A DNA stretch of 64,000 bases from Cupriavidus gilardii (GCF_013314895.1 NZ_JABTYE010000010.1:62001-126000); one strand, 5' to 3'; positions 27,801-35,038 are shown, numbered from the stretch's first letter. Notes: a model not told the origin generated them from the letters alone. Numbers and translations are program-made.

Positions 27801-27919
27801 GTGGCCAGCCGCGCCGACAGGCGTGCGGACGAAGCGGCGGCCGGCTGAGCGGACGCGAGTCGATCAACGCGCTGCGCAGGGGCGCCGCCCTGTGCCGCGT
27901 GCTTGCGGGTCAGAATCAT
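24890..27919 (-). CDS. formate dehydrogenase alpha subunit, Mo/W-bis-MGD, Cys-type, Tat-exported
   Basis: Oxidises formate to CO2 at a molybdenum or tungsten bis-MGD centre. The 1009-residue protein has a Tat signal RRSFLKR at 51-57, after an unusually long n-region of about 50 residues. One [4Fe-4S] cluster is bound by Cys99, Cys102, Cys106 and Cys134 (VCGHCSVGCAVD). The metal ligand is Cys224 followed by His in ARICHSTTVAG, where E. coli FdnG has selenocysteine, so no Sec machinery is needed. The start ATG 27919 has a GAGGTGA ribosome site; the internal ATG 27784 does not. fdhX precedes it and the beta subunit follows by ten bases. Confidence 0.96.
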   Translation of the reverse strand: MILTRKHAAQGGAPAQRVDRLASAQPAAASSARLSARLATSLAGAMPTMDRRSFLKRSGIGVGAGLAASQLTLIRKADAADGKAAGNGKGDIVVRRTVCGHCSVGCAVDAVVQNGVWVRQEPVFDSPINMGAHCAKGAALREHGHGEYRLKYPMKLVNGKYQRISWDQALDEITAKMKQIRQETGPDSMFFIGSSKHSNEQSYLLRKWVSFFGTNNTDHQARICHSTTVAGVANTWGYGAMTNSYNDMQNAKAALYIGSNAAEAHPVSMLHLLHAKENGCKVIVVDPRYTRTAAKAEQYVRIRSGTDIPFLFGVLYHIFNNGWEDKEYIRQRVYGMDKVREEVLAKWTPDKVEEACGVPEAEVYKVAETMAKNRPSTLVWCMGQTQHTIGNAMVRASCIVQLALGNIGVSGGGANIFRGHDNVQGATDVGPNPDSLPGYYGLATGAWKHYAAVWGVDYEWIKSQFPSQAMMEKSGTTVSRWIDIVTEKSDLIDQDNNVRGVFFWGHAPNSQTRGLEMKKALDKLDLLVVIDPYPSATAAMANMPPAEGDKVNPNRAVYLLPAATQFETSGSCTASNRSLQWREKVIEPLFESMPDHTIMQAFADKLGFGKELSRNFKMIEVKRAGRTWMEPEPESILREINKSNWTIGYTGQSPERLKAHMKNMHMFDVKTLRCKGGKDAATGYDLTGDYFGLPWPCYGTPELKHPGSPNLYDTTRHVMDGGGNFRANFGVERDGVSLLAEDGSHSVGAEITTGYPEFDHVLLKKLGWWDDLTDAEKQAAEGKNWKTDLSGGIQRVVLKVHGCHPFGNAKARAVVWNFPDPIPQHREPLYSTRPDMVAKYPTHDDKMAFWRLPTLYKTVQQRNVENKIHEKFPIILTSGRLVEYEGGGEETRSNPWLAELQQENFVEINPRAAAARGIRNGDYCWVKTPTGAMLKVRALVTERVGPDTAFIPFHFSGWWQGKDMLDYYPDGAHPIVRGEAVNTATTYGYDAVTMMQETKTTVCQIERFA

Positions 27920-28054
27920 GTGTCACCTCGGGAAAGGTACGAAGCGGGTAGAAGCAAAACTGCGAGCGATATCGTGGTGAACATCGCGCGCGATATCACG
28001 CGATCGGGCCGCGCCGGGATGACAGGCATCGCGGCGAGCCGGCAATCGCGCGGC

Positions 28055-28264
28055 TTATACCAGCGTCGTCCGGTAATACTTCCGTACGTGTTCTGAGACA
28101 CGGTAACCGTTGCTGTCGGCAGGAGTGGGTTCGGGCGCGGGGATCGCGCCAGCGGGGGCGGCGGGCGTGCGCGCGGTCAGGGCCGCGGCACCTGCAGCGG
28201 CAGCCACGACGCCAGCGCCCGCGAGGAAATGGCGACGTGCGACCCGAGTTTGCTTCTCTTTCAT
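28055..28264 (-). CDS. small Tat-signal protein FdhX (formate dehydrogenase region TAT target)
   Basis: A 69-residue protein with a twin-arginine motif (ARRHFLAGAGV) and an Ala-rich hydrophobic stretch, ending in SEHVRKYYRTTLV. This matches the short Tat-target protein coded just before formate dehydrogenase in Shewanella and many betaproteobacteria; its role is unknown. ATG 28264 has a GAGGAG ribosome site, whereas the earlier ATG 28297 lies in a dyad. It begins the fdhX-alpha-beta transcription unit, with a candidate promoter 50 bases upstream. Confidence 0.85.
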   Translation of the reverse strand: MKEKQTRVARRHFLAGAGVVAAAAGAAALTARTPAAPAGAIPAPEPTPADSNGYRVSEHVRKYYRTTLV

Positions 28265-28274
28265 GGGGGCTCCT

Positions 28275-28289
28275 CGGTAATATTTACCG
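28275..28289 (-). promoter_or_regulatory. dyad abutting the fdhX ribosome-binding site
   Basis: CGGTAA-N3-TTACCG, directly upstream of and touching the GAGGAG ribosome site of fdhX, with a further TTACCA next to it. It could be a protein operator or an mRNA hairpin that limits ribosome access. Confidence 0.45.
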
Positions 28290-28320
28290 ATTACCAATCT
28301 AGTTATGCATTGTTTTGCGT

Positions 28321-28349
28321 ATTGTAGATCGATATGTACGGAATGACCA
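28321..28349 (-). promoter_or_regulatory. candidate sigma-70 promoter for fdhX-formate dehydrogenase
   Basis: On the minus strand TGGTCA (28349-28344) and TACAAT (28326-28321) are separated by exactly 17 bp, predicting a start near 28314 and a 50-base leader before fdhX. The surrounding 120 bases are clearly more A+T-rich than the genes on either side. Confidence 0.55.
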
Positions 28350-28401
28350 TGCTCACCGCGGGTTTATCCTGATTTTCGGTAACCATGGCGCTGTGCATCA
28401 A

Positions 28402-28415
28402 ATGTCTTGAGACAT
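28402..28415. promoter_or_regulatory. inverted repeat, possible activator site
   Basis: ATGTCT-TG-AGACAT, centred about 95 bases upstream of the predicted fdhX transcription start. The spacing suits an upstream activator site. It does not match the FNR consensus. The regulator is unknown. Confidence 0.4.
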
Positions 28416-28515
28416 CTCGTTGCACGCCGCGCGACCCACGTCGCGACATCTCGATCTGCGCGCCAAAACGCGTTTATCGGCTTCCCGAGCCGTTCGCTTT
28501 AGCGCTGCCACGCCC

Positions 28516-29148
28516 TCAATGCATCTCCATCGCGACCGCCTCGACGGCCGCGAACGACTTCAGCAATTCCGCTGCCCGCGCATAGAAGCGCGCGCCCGGA
28601 TGCGCGATCACCGTATCGCACAGCGACTCGACCCACGGCTGCAGATGGCGCGCAAAGAAGCGCTGCTGCTCGCCGAGGTTCGATACCGCGACGTCGTCGC
28701 CCGCAATCAGGAAGCGCATCACTTCGCAAAGCGTCGCGATATGGTCCTCGGGTTCGCTGACGCCTTCATGACGCTCCAGGCCGTAGCGCGCGAGATCCTC
28801 GCGCACCGCCACCAGCGGCCGTTCGTGCAGGAAGCCGGTCTGGTAGTACGAGCCGTACAGGAACACATCGGGCTTGCCGATGCCGACGAAGAGCTGCTGG
28901 TATTCGTCGGCCGCCTCGGCCTCGGTGGTGCCTGCTGCCGCTTCGCCCAGCGCGTTCCAGGCCTGGCCCAGCGGGCTGGCGGCATCGTCGGCATGGGCGC
29001 GATTGGCGGCGATATGGTGCAGCAGCGCCGCGTCGGGCGCGCGATAGAACAGCGTGGCCAGCAGGCCGTAGAGGTCGGCGCGGGCGGTGTCTTCGGCCTG
29101 GTCCGCGGGGGCGGCCTGGGTCAGCTGGATAGGCTGGAAATCGGTCAT
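28516..29148 (-). CDS. TorD/DmsD-family molybdoenzyme chaperone
   Basis: Members of this family bind Tat signal peptides and help insert molybdenum cofactor before export. The 210-residue all-helical protein has the family segments LYGLLATLFYRAPD, DEYQQLFVGIGKPDVFLYGSYY and the EPEDHIATLCEVMRFLI region that corresponds to the E-PDH motif. It precedes fdhX by 250 bases and follows the polyferredoxin gene by 103. In this setting it is the likely chaperone of the alpha subunit, comparable to FdhT of Shewanella. Confidence 0.88.
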   Translation of the reverse strand: MTDFQPIQLTQAAPADQAEDTARADLYGLLATLFYRAPDAALLHHIAANRAHADDAASPLGQAWNALGEAAAGTTEAEAADEYQQLFVGIGKPDVFLYGSYYQTGFLHERPLVAVREDLARYGLERHEGVSEPEDHIATLCEVMRFLIAGDDVAVSNLGEQQRFFARHLQPWVESLCDTVIAHPGARFYARAAELLKSFAAVEAVAMEMH

Positions 29149-29251
29149 CGAATCGCGGTCAGAGGTGGCAGTACTACGTCAAGGGCCGCATCGGCTCGTC
29201 GCATCGGCCTGCGGCATCGAAAACCGGCGCCGGCTGCCGCCGGCGCCCTGC

Positions 29252-31483
29252 TCATTGGAGCGTCGCGCCGGTCGCGGCCCCGGTGTCCTTCTCGATCATG
29301 TCGACGACCCGGCAGTCGCTGCACATCTTCAGCCGATCGGCGGCGGCACCGGCAAAGGCAGGGTGTCCGGCCAGGCGTCCCAGCATCGCCTCGACCATCT
29401 GCGCGGTGCCGAAGGGCTTGGCGCAGCGGATGCAGTGGAAGGGCCTGGTCTCGTGCAGCGTGACGGCCTGGCGCACGGCATCGCCGGTCAGCAGGCGCGG
29501 CACCAGCGTGATGGCATCTTCCGGGCAGGTCCGCTCGCACAGCCCGCACTGAACGCAGTTGCGCTCGAGGAAGGACAGCACCGGGCGCTCGCTGTTGTCG
29601 CGCAGCGCCTGCGACGGACAGGAACCAACGCAGGCCATGCACAGCGTGCAGCGGCCGCTGTCGACCTGCACCGCGCCCAGCGGCGCGCCTGCCGGCAGCG
29701 GCACGGTGTCGGCGGGTACCGGCGCGTGCGCGGCCAGATGATCCAGCGCGAAGCCCAGCGTCTCGCGCTTGGCCGCGGCGGCATGGAAGGCCGCCGTGGG
29801 CAGCGCGGGACGGTTGGGTTGCAGCGCGGCCAGGGCGCGATCGAGCGAGCCCGCATCGGGGGCGTCGAACAACGTAAAGAATTCGCCGCGATAGCCCAGG
29901 CCCGCCAGGATCGACTGCGCAACGGCCATCTGCTCGGCCAGCGCGGTGCGATATTGCGGCGCCTCGTCACCGGTCAGCATCACCGCGACGCGGTCCGCGC
30001 CCCAGGCGATCGCCGCCAGCCACAGCTCCAGCCCGACCGAGGCCGGATGGAACAGGCCGGCCGGAATCACGTTCGGCGGCAGGCCATTGGCCCGGCCCGC
30101 GCGCGCCTCGCGTCCCAGCGCCAGGATGCGCGGATCGCCGTGCTCCTGCCCATGCAGCAGCAGCACGGCATCGCGTCCGCCCGCCTGCCGATAGGTCGAC
30201 AGCAGCGTGCGCAGGCGCCGGCCCTGATGGTCGGGCTTCGGATACGCATAGCTGATCGCCCCGGTGGGGCAGACCGTGGTGCAGGCCCCGCAGCCCACGC
30301 ACAGGTTCGGCGCGACCTCGATGCGGCCCTTGCCGTCCTGCCAGCGCGAGCCGATCGCCTCGGCCGAGCAGACCTCGATACAGGCCGAGCAGCCGGTGGT
30401 GCGGTTGCGGCCGTGCGCGCACAGCGATTCCTTGTACTGGAAGAACTTGGGCTTCTCGAACTCGCCGACCAGTTGCGTGGCGGCGAGCGCCATCCGCTCC
30501 TGCCGCACCGGATCCGCGCCCGCATGCAGATAGCCCTGCGGCGGCGCATGCCGACCGAAGAACGGGCTGTCGTTCAGATCGAAGACCAGGTCGAAACGCT
30601 CGCTGACGGCGCCGGCGAGCCGGTCGAAATCGATCGCCGCAGCCGCGCCGCAGGCCTTCACGCAGTCGCGGTGCGCAGTGCAGCGGCTGAGGTCGATCTG
30701 GTAGCTGAAGTCGATCGCGCCTTCCGGGCAGGCCTCGATACAGGCATTGCAGCGGGTGCACAGGTCCAGATCGATCGGATTGGCGCGGCCCGCGCCGGTG
30801 TCCCAGCTGGCCTCGAAGGCACCGAGCCAGCCGCTCAGCTTGTCGAGCCGGCCGCTGTGGACCGGATAGTCGCGCATCGCCGGCGGCGTCGCGCCATCGA
30901 CGCGGTCGGCCGTGCCGTTGAGCAGCACCGTCACCTGCAGGCCGGCCTCGCCGAGCCGATCGGCCCAGGGCAGCGCGCGCGCTGCCGGACCGAACACCAG
31001 CACGCTGCCGGCAGAACGATATTCGACCACCGGCACCGGATCCGGGTCGGGCAGCGCCGCGGCGGCGAGCAGCGCCGCGATCTTGGCGTTGGCGGTGCGC
31101 GGATCCTTGTGCGCGCCGCGCGACCAGCCGCCGGTCTCGCGGATATTGACGAAGCGCACCGGCGCTGTCACCACGCCATCGGCCTGCGTTTTCGCCGCCA
31201 GTTCGGTGAACAGCGGGCGTTCCTGCGTGCAGGCGACGATCACGTCTTCGGTGCCATCGAGCGCGGCGGTGAAGGCGCCGACCTCGCGGCGGCACAGCAG
31301 GCGGTGGACTTTCAGCGGGGCGGCGCCCGGCTGGGGGGAAGCATCCGACAGCACCGCCCCGTCAAGCGGCATGGTGTCGTTGCAATTGCAGATCAGCGTC
31401 GGCATGGTAGGTACAGCTGGCCGGCTTGCCAGCCCGCTTCTGTCGAGCGGGTCCGCGCCGGCGGTTTTGTGAGGGAGTGACAT
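29252..31483 (-). CDS. large polyferredoxin (multi-[4Fe-4S] protein) of the formate dehydrogenase locus
   Basis: A 743-residue protein with many ferredoxin-type Cys groups, including CTRCNACIEACPEGAI, CTAHRDCVKACG, CSACIEVC, CVGCGACTTVCPTGAI, CTLCMACVGSCPS and CVQCGLCERTCPEDAI, and a final CIRCAKPFGT/CSDCR pair. The N-terminal third lacks clusters except CNCND near residue 30. It has no signal peptide, so it should be cytoplasmic. Homologues sit beside formate dehydrogenase and DUF3305/DUF3306 genes in Shewanella, where their role is undefined. It may feed electrons or Fe-S clusters during maturation. The start could be ATG 31483 or the internal ATG 31405 (MPTLICNCND); neither has a good ribosome site. 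Confidence 0.87.
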   Translation of the reverse strand: MSLPHKTAGADPLDRSGLASRPAVPTMPTLICNCNDTMPLDGAVLSDASPQPGAAPLKVHRLLCRREVGAFTAALDGTEDVIVACTQERPLFTELAAKTQADGVVTAPVRFVNIRETGGWSRGAHKDPRTANAKIAALLAAAALPDPDPVPVVEYRSAGSVLVFGPAARALPWADRLGEAGLQVTVLLNGTADRVDGATPPAMRDYPVHSGRLDKLSGWLGAFEASWDTGAGRANPIDLDLCTRCNACIEACPEGAIDFSYQIDLSRCTAHRDCVKACGAAAAIDFDRLAGAVSERFDLVFDLNDSPFFGRHAPPQGYLHAGADPVRQERMALAATQLVGEFEKPKFFQYKESLCAHGRNRTTGCSACIEVCSAEAIGSRWQDGKGRIEVAPNLCVGCGACTTVCPTGAISYAYPKPDHQGRRLRTLLSTYRQAGGRDAVLLLHGQEHGDPRILALGREARAGRANGLPPNVIPAGLFHPASVGLELWLAAIAWGADRVAVMLTGDEAPQYRTALAEQMAVAQSILAGLGYRGEFFTLFDAPDAGSLDRALAALQPNRPALPTAAFHAAAAKRETLGFALDHLAAHAPVPADTVPLPAGAPLGAVQVDSGRCTLCMACVGSCPSQALRDNSERPVLSFLERNCVQCGLCERTCPEDAITLVPRLLTGDAVRQAVTLHETRPFHCIRCAKPFGTAQMVEAMLGRLAGHPAFAGAAADRLKMCSDCRVVDMIEKDTGAATGATLQ

Positions 31484-31507
31484 TGTAGGCCCGAGACCGG
31501 GCCGGGG

Positions 31508-32173
31508 CTACGCAGGTTTGTCCGTAGCTGGTTCGGTATGCGGCACCGCGGCGAAGGCATCCGCCTGCGGCGCACGCTCGGTCCGGCCCGGTGGGTCGGC
31601 TTCGCTGCCATCGTCCGAGGCGGCCTGCGCGGCGCTATCCGGCTCGCCGGTACCCTCCTCTGGGAGATCAACGGACGATTCGGCCTGGGCTTGAGCTTCG
31701 GCCGAAGCAGTGGCGGGATCGGCGACAGCAGTGCCCGCCTCTTCCGCTTCCTCGATCGGATCGAACAGGCCGAGCGTCTCCGACTGGCGCAGGCGCCGCA
31801 GCACGTCCGGCGGAATCGGGTCCGGCTTGCTGTAGTCGTCGATATAGATATCAAGCCCGTCCATCACGTTGAAATGCGGGTCGGCGAACAGCGTCTTCAG
31901 CGCGGCGCGCTTGACGGTCTCGTCGACACCCTGGGCAACGAAGCGGGCCACGCTGTCGCCGGGCTTGAGCATCGCCACGTCGGTCAGCGTCGGCGCGGGC
32001 GGGGCGTCGGCCTCGCGGATGGCCGCGCCGGGCGTCGCGTCCGCCTTTGCGGAGACGGGGACCGGTGCGGCCGGCTGAGGGGCCGGTTCGGCCGGCACGG
32101 CCTTGCCCTCGCGCGCGGCGGCCTTGCGGCGTGACCAGCGGGACAGGAAGGACGTTTCGGTCGAATCGCTCAT
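31508..32173 (-). CDS. DUF3306 protein
   Basis: A 221-residue protein of unknown function. The family-typical start FLSRWSRRKAA is present, and the conserved core (about 75-145) contains SVARFVAQGVDETVKRAALKTLFADPHFNVMDGLDIYIDDYSKPDPIP. The first 70 and last 75 residues are low-complexity (Ala/Pro/Glu). No membrane segment or metal motif is visible. It sits between DUF3305 and the polyferredoxin gene, as in other formate dehydrogenase loci, which suggests a maturation role. Confidence 0.88.
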   Translation of the reverse strand: MSDSTETSFLSRWSRRKAAAREGKAVPAEPAPQPAAPVPVSAKADATPGAAIREADAPPAPTLTDVAMLKPGDSVARFVAQGVDETVKRAALKTLFADPHFNVMDGLDIYIDDYSKPDPIPPDVLRRLRQSETLGLFDPIEEAEEAGTAVADPATASAEAQAQAESSVDLPEEGTGEPDSAAQAASDDGSEADPPGRTERAPQADAFAAVPHTEPATDKPA

Positions 32174-32234
32174 GATGGCATTGCAGGCGGCAGGGATACG
32201 GATAACGACATGGCTGCCGCGGATTTCACGAATT

Positions 32235-32765
32235 TCAGTAGCGCGCCCGGTCCTGCGGCGACTTGAAGGACTCCGGCCGCCGCCGCTTCTTCGGCTCGGG
32301 GCGGTAGTGTTCGGCCACATAGGCCTGCAGCCAGGCCAGCTGCTCGGGCGCCAGCGGCACGTTCTCGACCGTCTCGCCGGCGTCGAGCCAGCGCCCTGCC
32401 TCGTTGTACGACAGCGAAACAGTCACCGGCAGCGGCCGGCGCCCGTCTTCGGGCTGGGTCTCGTCCATGCGCCACAGCACGAACCAGCACGGCGCGGTGG
32501 AGCTCAGGTTCAGATAGTAACCCTCGGCTTCGTCGCGGAACAGCGCGACCGGGTAGCCGGGATAGAGCCAGCGCGCGCCCTGGTCGTCCTCGTGCAGGCA
32601 GTGCGGCTCGGTGCCGAACGCGCCGAGGTCGGGGAGCACCGCTTCGAGCTCCCACTTCCACGGCTGCCAGCGGCTGGCCAGCGCGACCTTGCGCATCACC
32701 ACCGCCATCGTGACGGCGGGACGGCTGCCGGCCGGCTCCGGGACCTCGGACTGCATCGGTTCCAT
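32235..32765 (-). CDS. DUF3305 protein
   Basis: A 176-residue protein of unknown function with the family features MAVVMRKVALASRWQPWKWE near the start, LHEDDQGARWLYPGYPVALFRDEAEGYYLNLSS, and WFVLWRM in the middle; the tail is basic. Its ATG is two bases after the mrp stop, so it is probably translationally coupled to that Fe-S carrier gene. DUF3306 follows after 61 bases. The pairing with formate dehydrogenase genes is known from other proteobacteria, but no activity is established. Confidence 0.88.
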   Translation of the reverse strand: MEPMQSEVPEPAGSRPAVTMAVVMRKVALASRWQPWKWELEAVLPDLGAFGTEPHCLHEDDQGARWLYPGYPVALFRDEAEGYYLNLSSTAPCWFVLWRMDETQPEDGRRPLPVTVSLSYNEAGRWLDAGETVENVPLAPEQLAWLQAYVAEHYRPEPKKRRRPESFKSPQDRARY

Positions 32766-32767
32766 GA

Positions 32768-33856
32768 TCAGGTGTTCTGCACGACGATGCTGGGGAACTT
32801 GCTGGTCATGTCGCGCGCCTTGTCGGCGACCTTGATCGCCACCTTGCGCGCGATGCCGCGATAGAGCTCGGCGATCGGGCTGTCGGGCTCGGCCACCACG
32901 GTGGGCCGGCCCGAATCGGCCTGCTGGCGGATCGACAGGTTCAGCGGCAGGCTGCCCAGCAGGTCGACGCCATATTGCTCGCACATCCGCTCGCCGCCGC
33001 CCTCGCCGAAGATATGTTCGACGTGGCCGCAGCTCGGGCAGCAATAGACCGCCATGTTCTCGACGATGCCAAGGATCGGGATGCCGACCTTCTCGAACAT
33101 CTTCAGGCCCTTGCGCGCGTCCAGCAGCGCGATGTCCTGCGGCGTGGTGACGATGACCGCGCCCGTCACCGGCACCTTCTGCGACAGCGTCAGCTGGATG
33201 TCGCCGGTGCCCGGCGGCATGTCGACGATCAGGTAGTCCAGTTCGTGCCAGTTGGTCTGGCGCAGCAGCTGTTCCAGCGCCGAGGTCACCATCGGACCGC
33301 GCCAGACCATCGGGTTGTCCTGCTCGATCAGGAAGCCGATCGAGTTGGCCTGCAGGCCGTGGCCTTCGAGCGGCTCCATGGTCTGGCCGTCGGCGGACTC
33401 GGGGCGGCCATCAATGCCGAGCATCATCGGCAGGCTGGGGCCGTAGATGTCGGCGTCCAGCATGCCGACCCGCGCACCCTCGGCGGCCAGCGCCAGTGCG
33501 AGGTTGACGGCGGTGGTCGACTTGCCGACGCCGCCCTTGCCGGAGGCGACCGCGATCACGTTCTTGACGCCGGGCAGCAGCTTGACGCCGCGCTGCACGG
33601 CGTGGGCGACGATGTGCATGGTCACCGTCACGCTGACGTTGGTGACGCCGGGCAGGGCGCGCAGCGCCGCGATCACCAGCTTGCGGATCGGGTCGAGCTG
33701 GCTCTTGGCCGGATAGCCGAGTTCGACGTCGAGCGACACATCGCCGCCGTCGACACGGATATTGCGGGCGGAGCGCGTGCTCACCAGATCCTTGCCCGTG
33801 TTGGGATCGATCACGGTACGCAGGGCTTCGGTAACCTGGTCAACGGTAAGGCTCAA
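32768..33856 (-). CDS. apbC: iron-sulfur cluster carrier ATPase Mrp/ApbC
   Basis: P-loop NTPase that carries [4Fe-4S] clusters to apoproteins. With a TTG start at 33856 it has 362 residues: an N-terminal DUF59 domain (TVDQVTEALRTVIDP), a deviant Walker A ASGKGGVGKSTTAVNLALAL, and a C-terminal CXXC in YCCPSCGHVEHIF. TTG is chosen because a GCGGAG ribosome site lies at the correct distance and family conservation begins there; the longer frame from 34159 reads through promoter-like DNA. It is normally a metG neighbour in betaproteobacteria, as here. It starts the gene string leading into the formate dehydrogenase maturation genes. Confidence 0.94.
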   Translation of the reverse strand: MSLTVDQVTEALRTVIDPNTGKDLVSTRSARNIRVDGGDVSLDVELGYPAKSQLDPIRKLVIAALRALPGVTNVSVTVTMHIVAHAVQRGVKLLPGVKNVIAVASGKGGVGKSTTAVNLALALAAEGARVGMLDADIYGPSLPMMLGIDGRPESADGQTMEPLEGHGLQANSIGFLIEQDNPMVWRGPMVTSALEQLLRQTNWHELDYLIVDMPPGTGDIQLTLSQKVPVTGAVIVTTPQDIALLDARKGLKMFEKVGIPILGIVENMAVYCCPSCGHVEHIFGEGGGERMCEQYGVDLLGSLPLNLSIRQQADSGRPTVVAEPDSPIAELYRGIARKVAIKVADKARDMTSKFPSIVVQNT

Positions 33857-33874
33857 GACAATCTCCGCTACTTG

Positions 33875-33904
33875 ATATATGGGGGAAGGCGCGTACTGTA
33901 TCAA
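33875..33904 (-). promoter_or_regulatory. possible promoter of mrp
   Basis: TTGATA (33904-33899) and ATATAT (33880-33875) on the minus strand with 18-bp spacing, just ahead of the ribosome site and TTG start. The rest of the 363-base gap to the OmpA-like gene shows no gene or clear RNA. Confidence 0.35.
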
Positions 33905-34219
33905 AGAGTGGCCCCGCGGCTCGGCGAGGGCCTGGAAGACCTCGATTATCCCTGCGGTCCGCAAGGGATTACACGTGCTTACAACTTTCACAGCGTCGCG
34001 CTTGTGCACGGGGCGGCATCTCCCTATTGTAGTGCCCCGAAACGTCGGCTCGCCCGGATCCCGGCCCAAGGCCAAGGCAACAGCCCGGCAGCCGCCTGAA
34101 CCGTCACCTGAAGCTTGCATTTTTGCGAAGCTGCTGGCGCAATTAGGCCAGTGCGTCACAATGCCTCACCCCGAGGTGCAGCCGCAGTTGAAGCACAACA
34201 ATCGACAGAAGGAGAAAGC

Positions 34220-34852
34220 ATGAAACTCAAGCTCGTCAGCCTTTCGATCGTCGCCGCACTGGCCGCCGGCTGTGCGACCGAGCAGGGTACGCACACCGCC
34301 GTGGGTACCGGTGCCGGCGCGGCCGTGGGCGCCGGCCTGGGCAATCTGATCGGCGGCAATACCAAGGGCACCGTGATCGGCGCCGCCGTCGGGGCGGCCG
34401 CGGGCGGTGCGCTGGGTTACAACTGGAACGCGATCCGGGGCAAGCTGAGCCGCGACACGGCCGGCACCGGCACCCAGATCACCGAGCAGCCGGACGGCTC
34501 GCTGAAGGTCAATATCCCGAGCCAGGTGACCTTCGATACCGACAGCGCCACCATCAAGCCGTCGTTCCGCTCGGTGCTGGACCAGGTTGCGCAGACGCTG
34601 AGCCAGCATCAGGACGTCAACGCCACGGTCGTCGGCCATACCGACAGCACCGGCAACCCGACCTACAACATGCAGCTGTCCCAGCGCCGCGCCCAGAGCG
34701 TGGCCGGCTATCTGGGCGAGCGCGGGGTCGCGCGCAGCCGCCTGAACGCCGAGGGCCGGGGCCAGTCCCAGCCCATTGCGGACAACGCCACCGAGGCCGG
34801 CCGGGCCCAGAATCGCCGGGTCGAAATTTTTTTGAAACCAATTCAAGGGTGA
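34220..34852 (+). CDS. OmpA-family lipoprotein with glycine-zipper segment
   Basis: A 210-residue outer-membrane lipoprotein. The signal ends at LAAGC (Cys18), followed by a glycine-zipper hydrophobic segment (VGTGAGAAVGAGLGNLIGG, then VIGAAVGAAAGGALGY), then an OmpA-like peptidoglycan-binding domain from about residue 95. That domain contains VTFDTDSATIKPSF, VVGHTDSTGNPTYNMQLSQRRAQSV and NRRVEIFLKP. It probably tethers the outer membrane to the cell wall. The start is set by the strong GAAGGAG site before ATG 34220. It is divergent from mrp and is followed by a structured 3' region and terminator. Confidence 0.94.
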   Translation: MKLKLVSLSIVAALAAGCATEQGTHTAVGTGAGAAVGAGLGNLIGGNTKGTVIGAAVGAAAGGALGYNWNAIRGKLSRDTAGTGTQITEQPDGSLKVNIPSQVTFDTDSATIKPSFRSVLDQVAQTLSQHQDVNATVVGHTDSTGNPTYNMQLSQRRAQSVAGYLGERGVARSRLNAEGRGQSQPIADNATEAGRAQNRRVEIFLKPIQG

Positions 34853-34866
34853 TGGAGTCATAGAAA

Positions 34867-34986
34867 CAGGTACCGCTTGCCACCGTTGCTGGCTCGCGAT
34901 GGGTGGCTGACCTCCCGGGCGGTACCTGATTTCTCCTCCTTTTCCGTTGTGGAAAGCTGCGCCGGCTCAGACCGGCGCTTTTTTTT
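34867..34986 (+). ncRNA. structured 3' region or small RNA ending in a terminator
   Basis: After the OmpA-like stop there is a perfect 10-bp inverted repeat CAGGTACCGC/GCGGTACCTG (34867-34876 with 34919-34928) enclosing a 42-base loop. A pyrimidine stretch TTTCTCCTCCTTTT follows, resembling an anti-Shine-Dalgarno, and then the intrinsic terminator. This is the layout of many 3'-UTR-derived small RNAs. No promoter is obvious, so processing from the mRNA is possible. It has not been matched to a known family. Confidence 0.4.
34959..34986 (+). terminator. intrinsic terminator after the OmpA-like gene
   Basis: GCGCCGG/CCGGCGC stem with a 6-base loop, followed by eight T residues. It separates the lipoprotein gene from metG. 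Confidence 0.9.
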
Positions 34987-35038
34987 GGCTTCACGCCCCG
35001 CGCCGGCCGCCCTGCCCGCGGCCGATTGCCCCGCTTGC

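Noticed and set aside
24890..27919. Selenocysteine-containing formate dehydrogenase
   Set aside because: The frame has no internal TGA at the metal site; the ligand codon is Cys (residue 224).
24686..28096. An 1136-codon frame antisense to the formate dehydrogenase genes
   Set aside because: Shadow of real genes on the minus strand; no recognisable protein features.
33857..34159. In-frame N-terminal extension of mrp by about 100 residues
   Set aside because: It reads through a promoter-like region and has no family similarity; a TTG with a ribosome site sits exactly where Mrp conservation begins.
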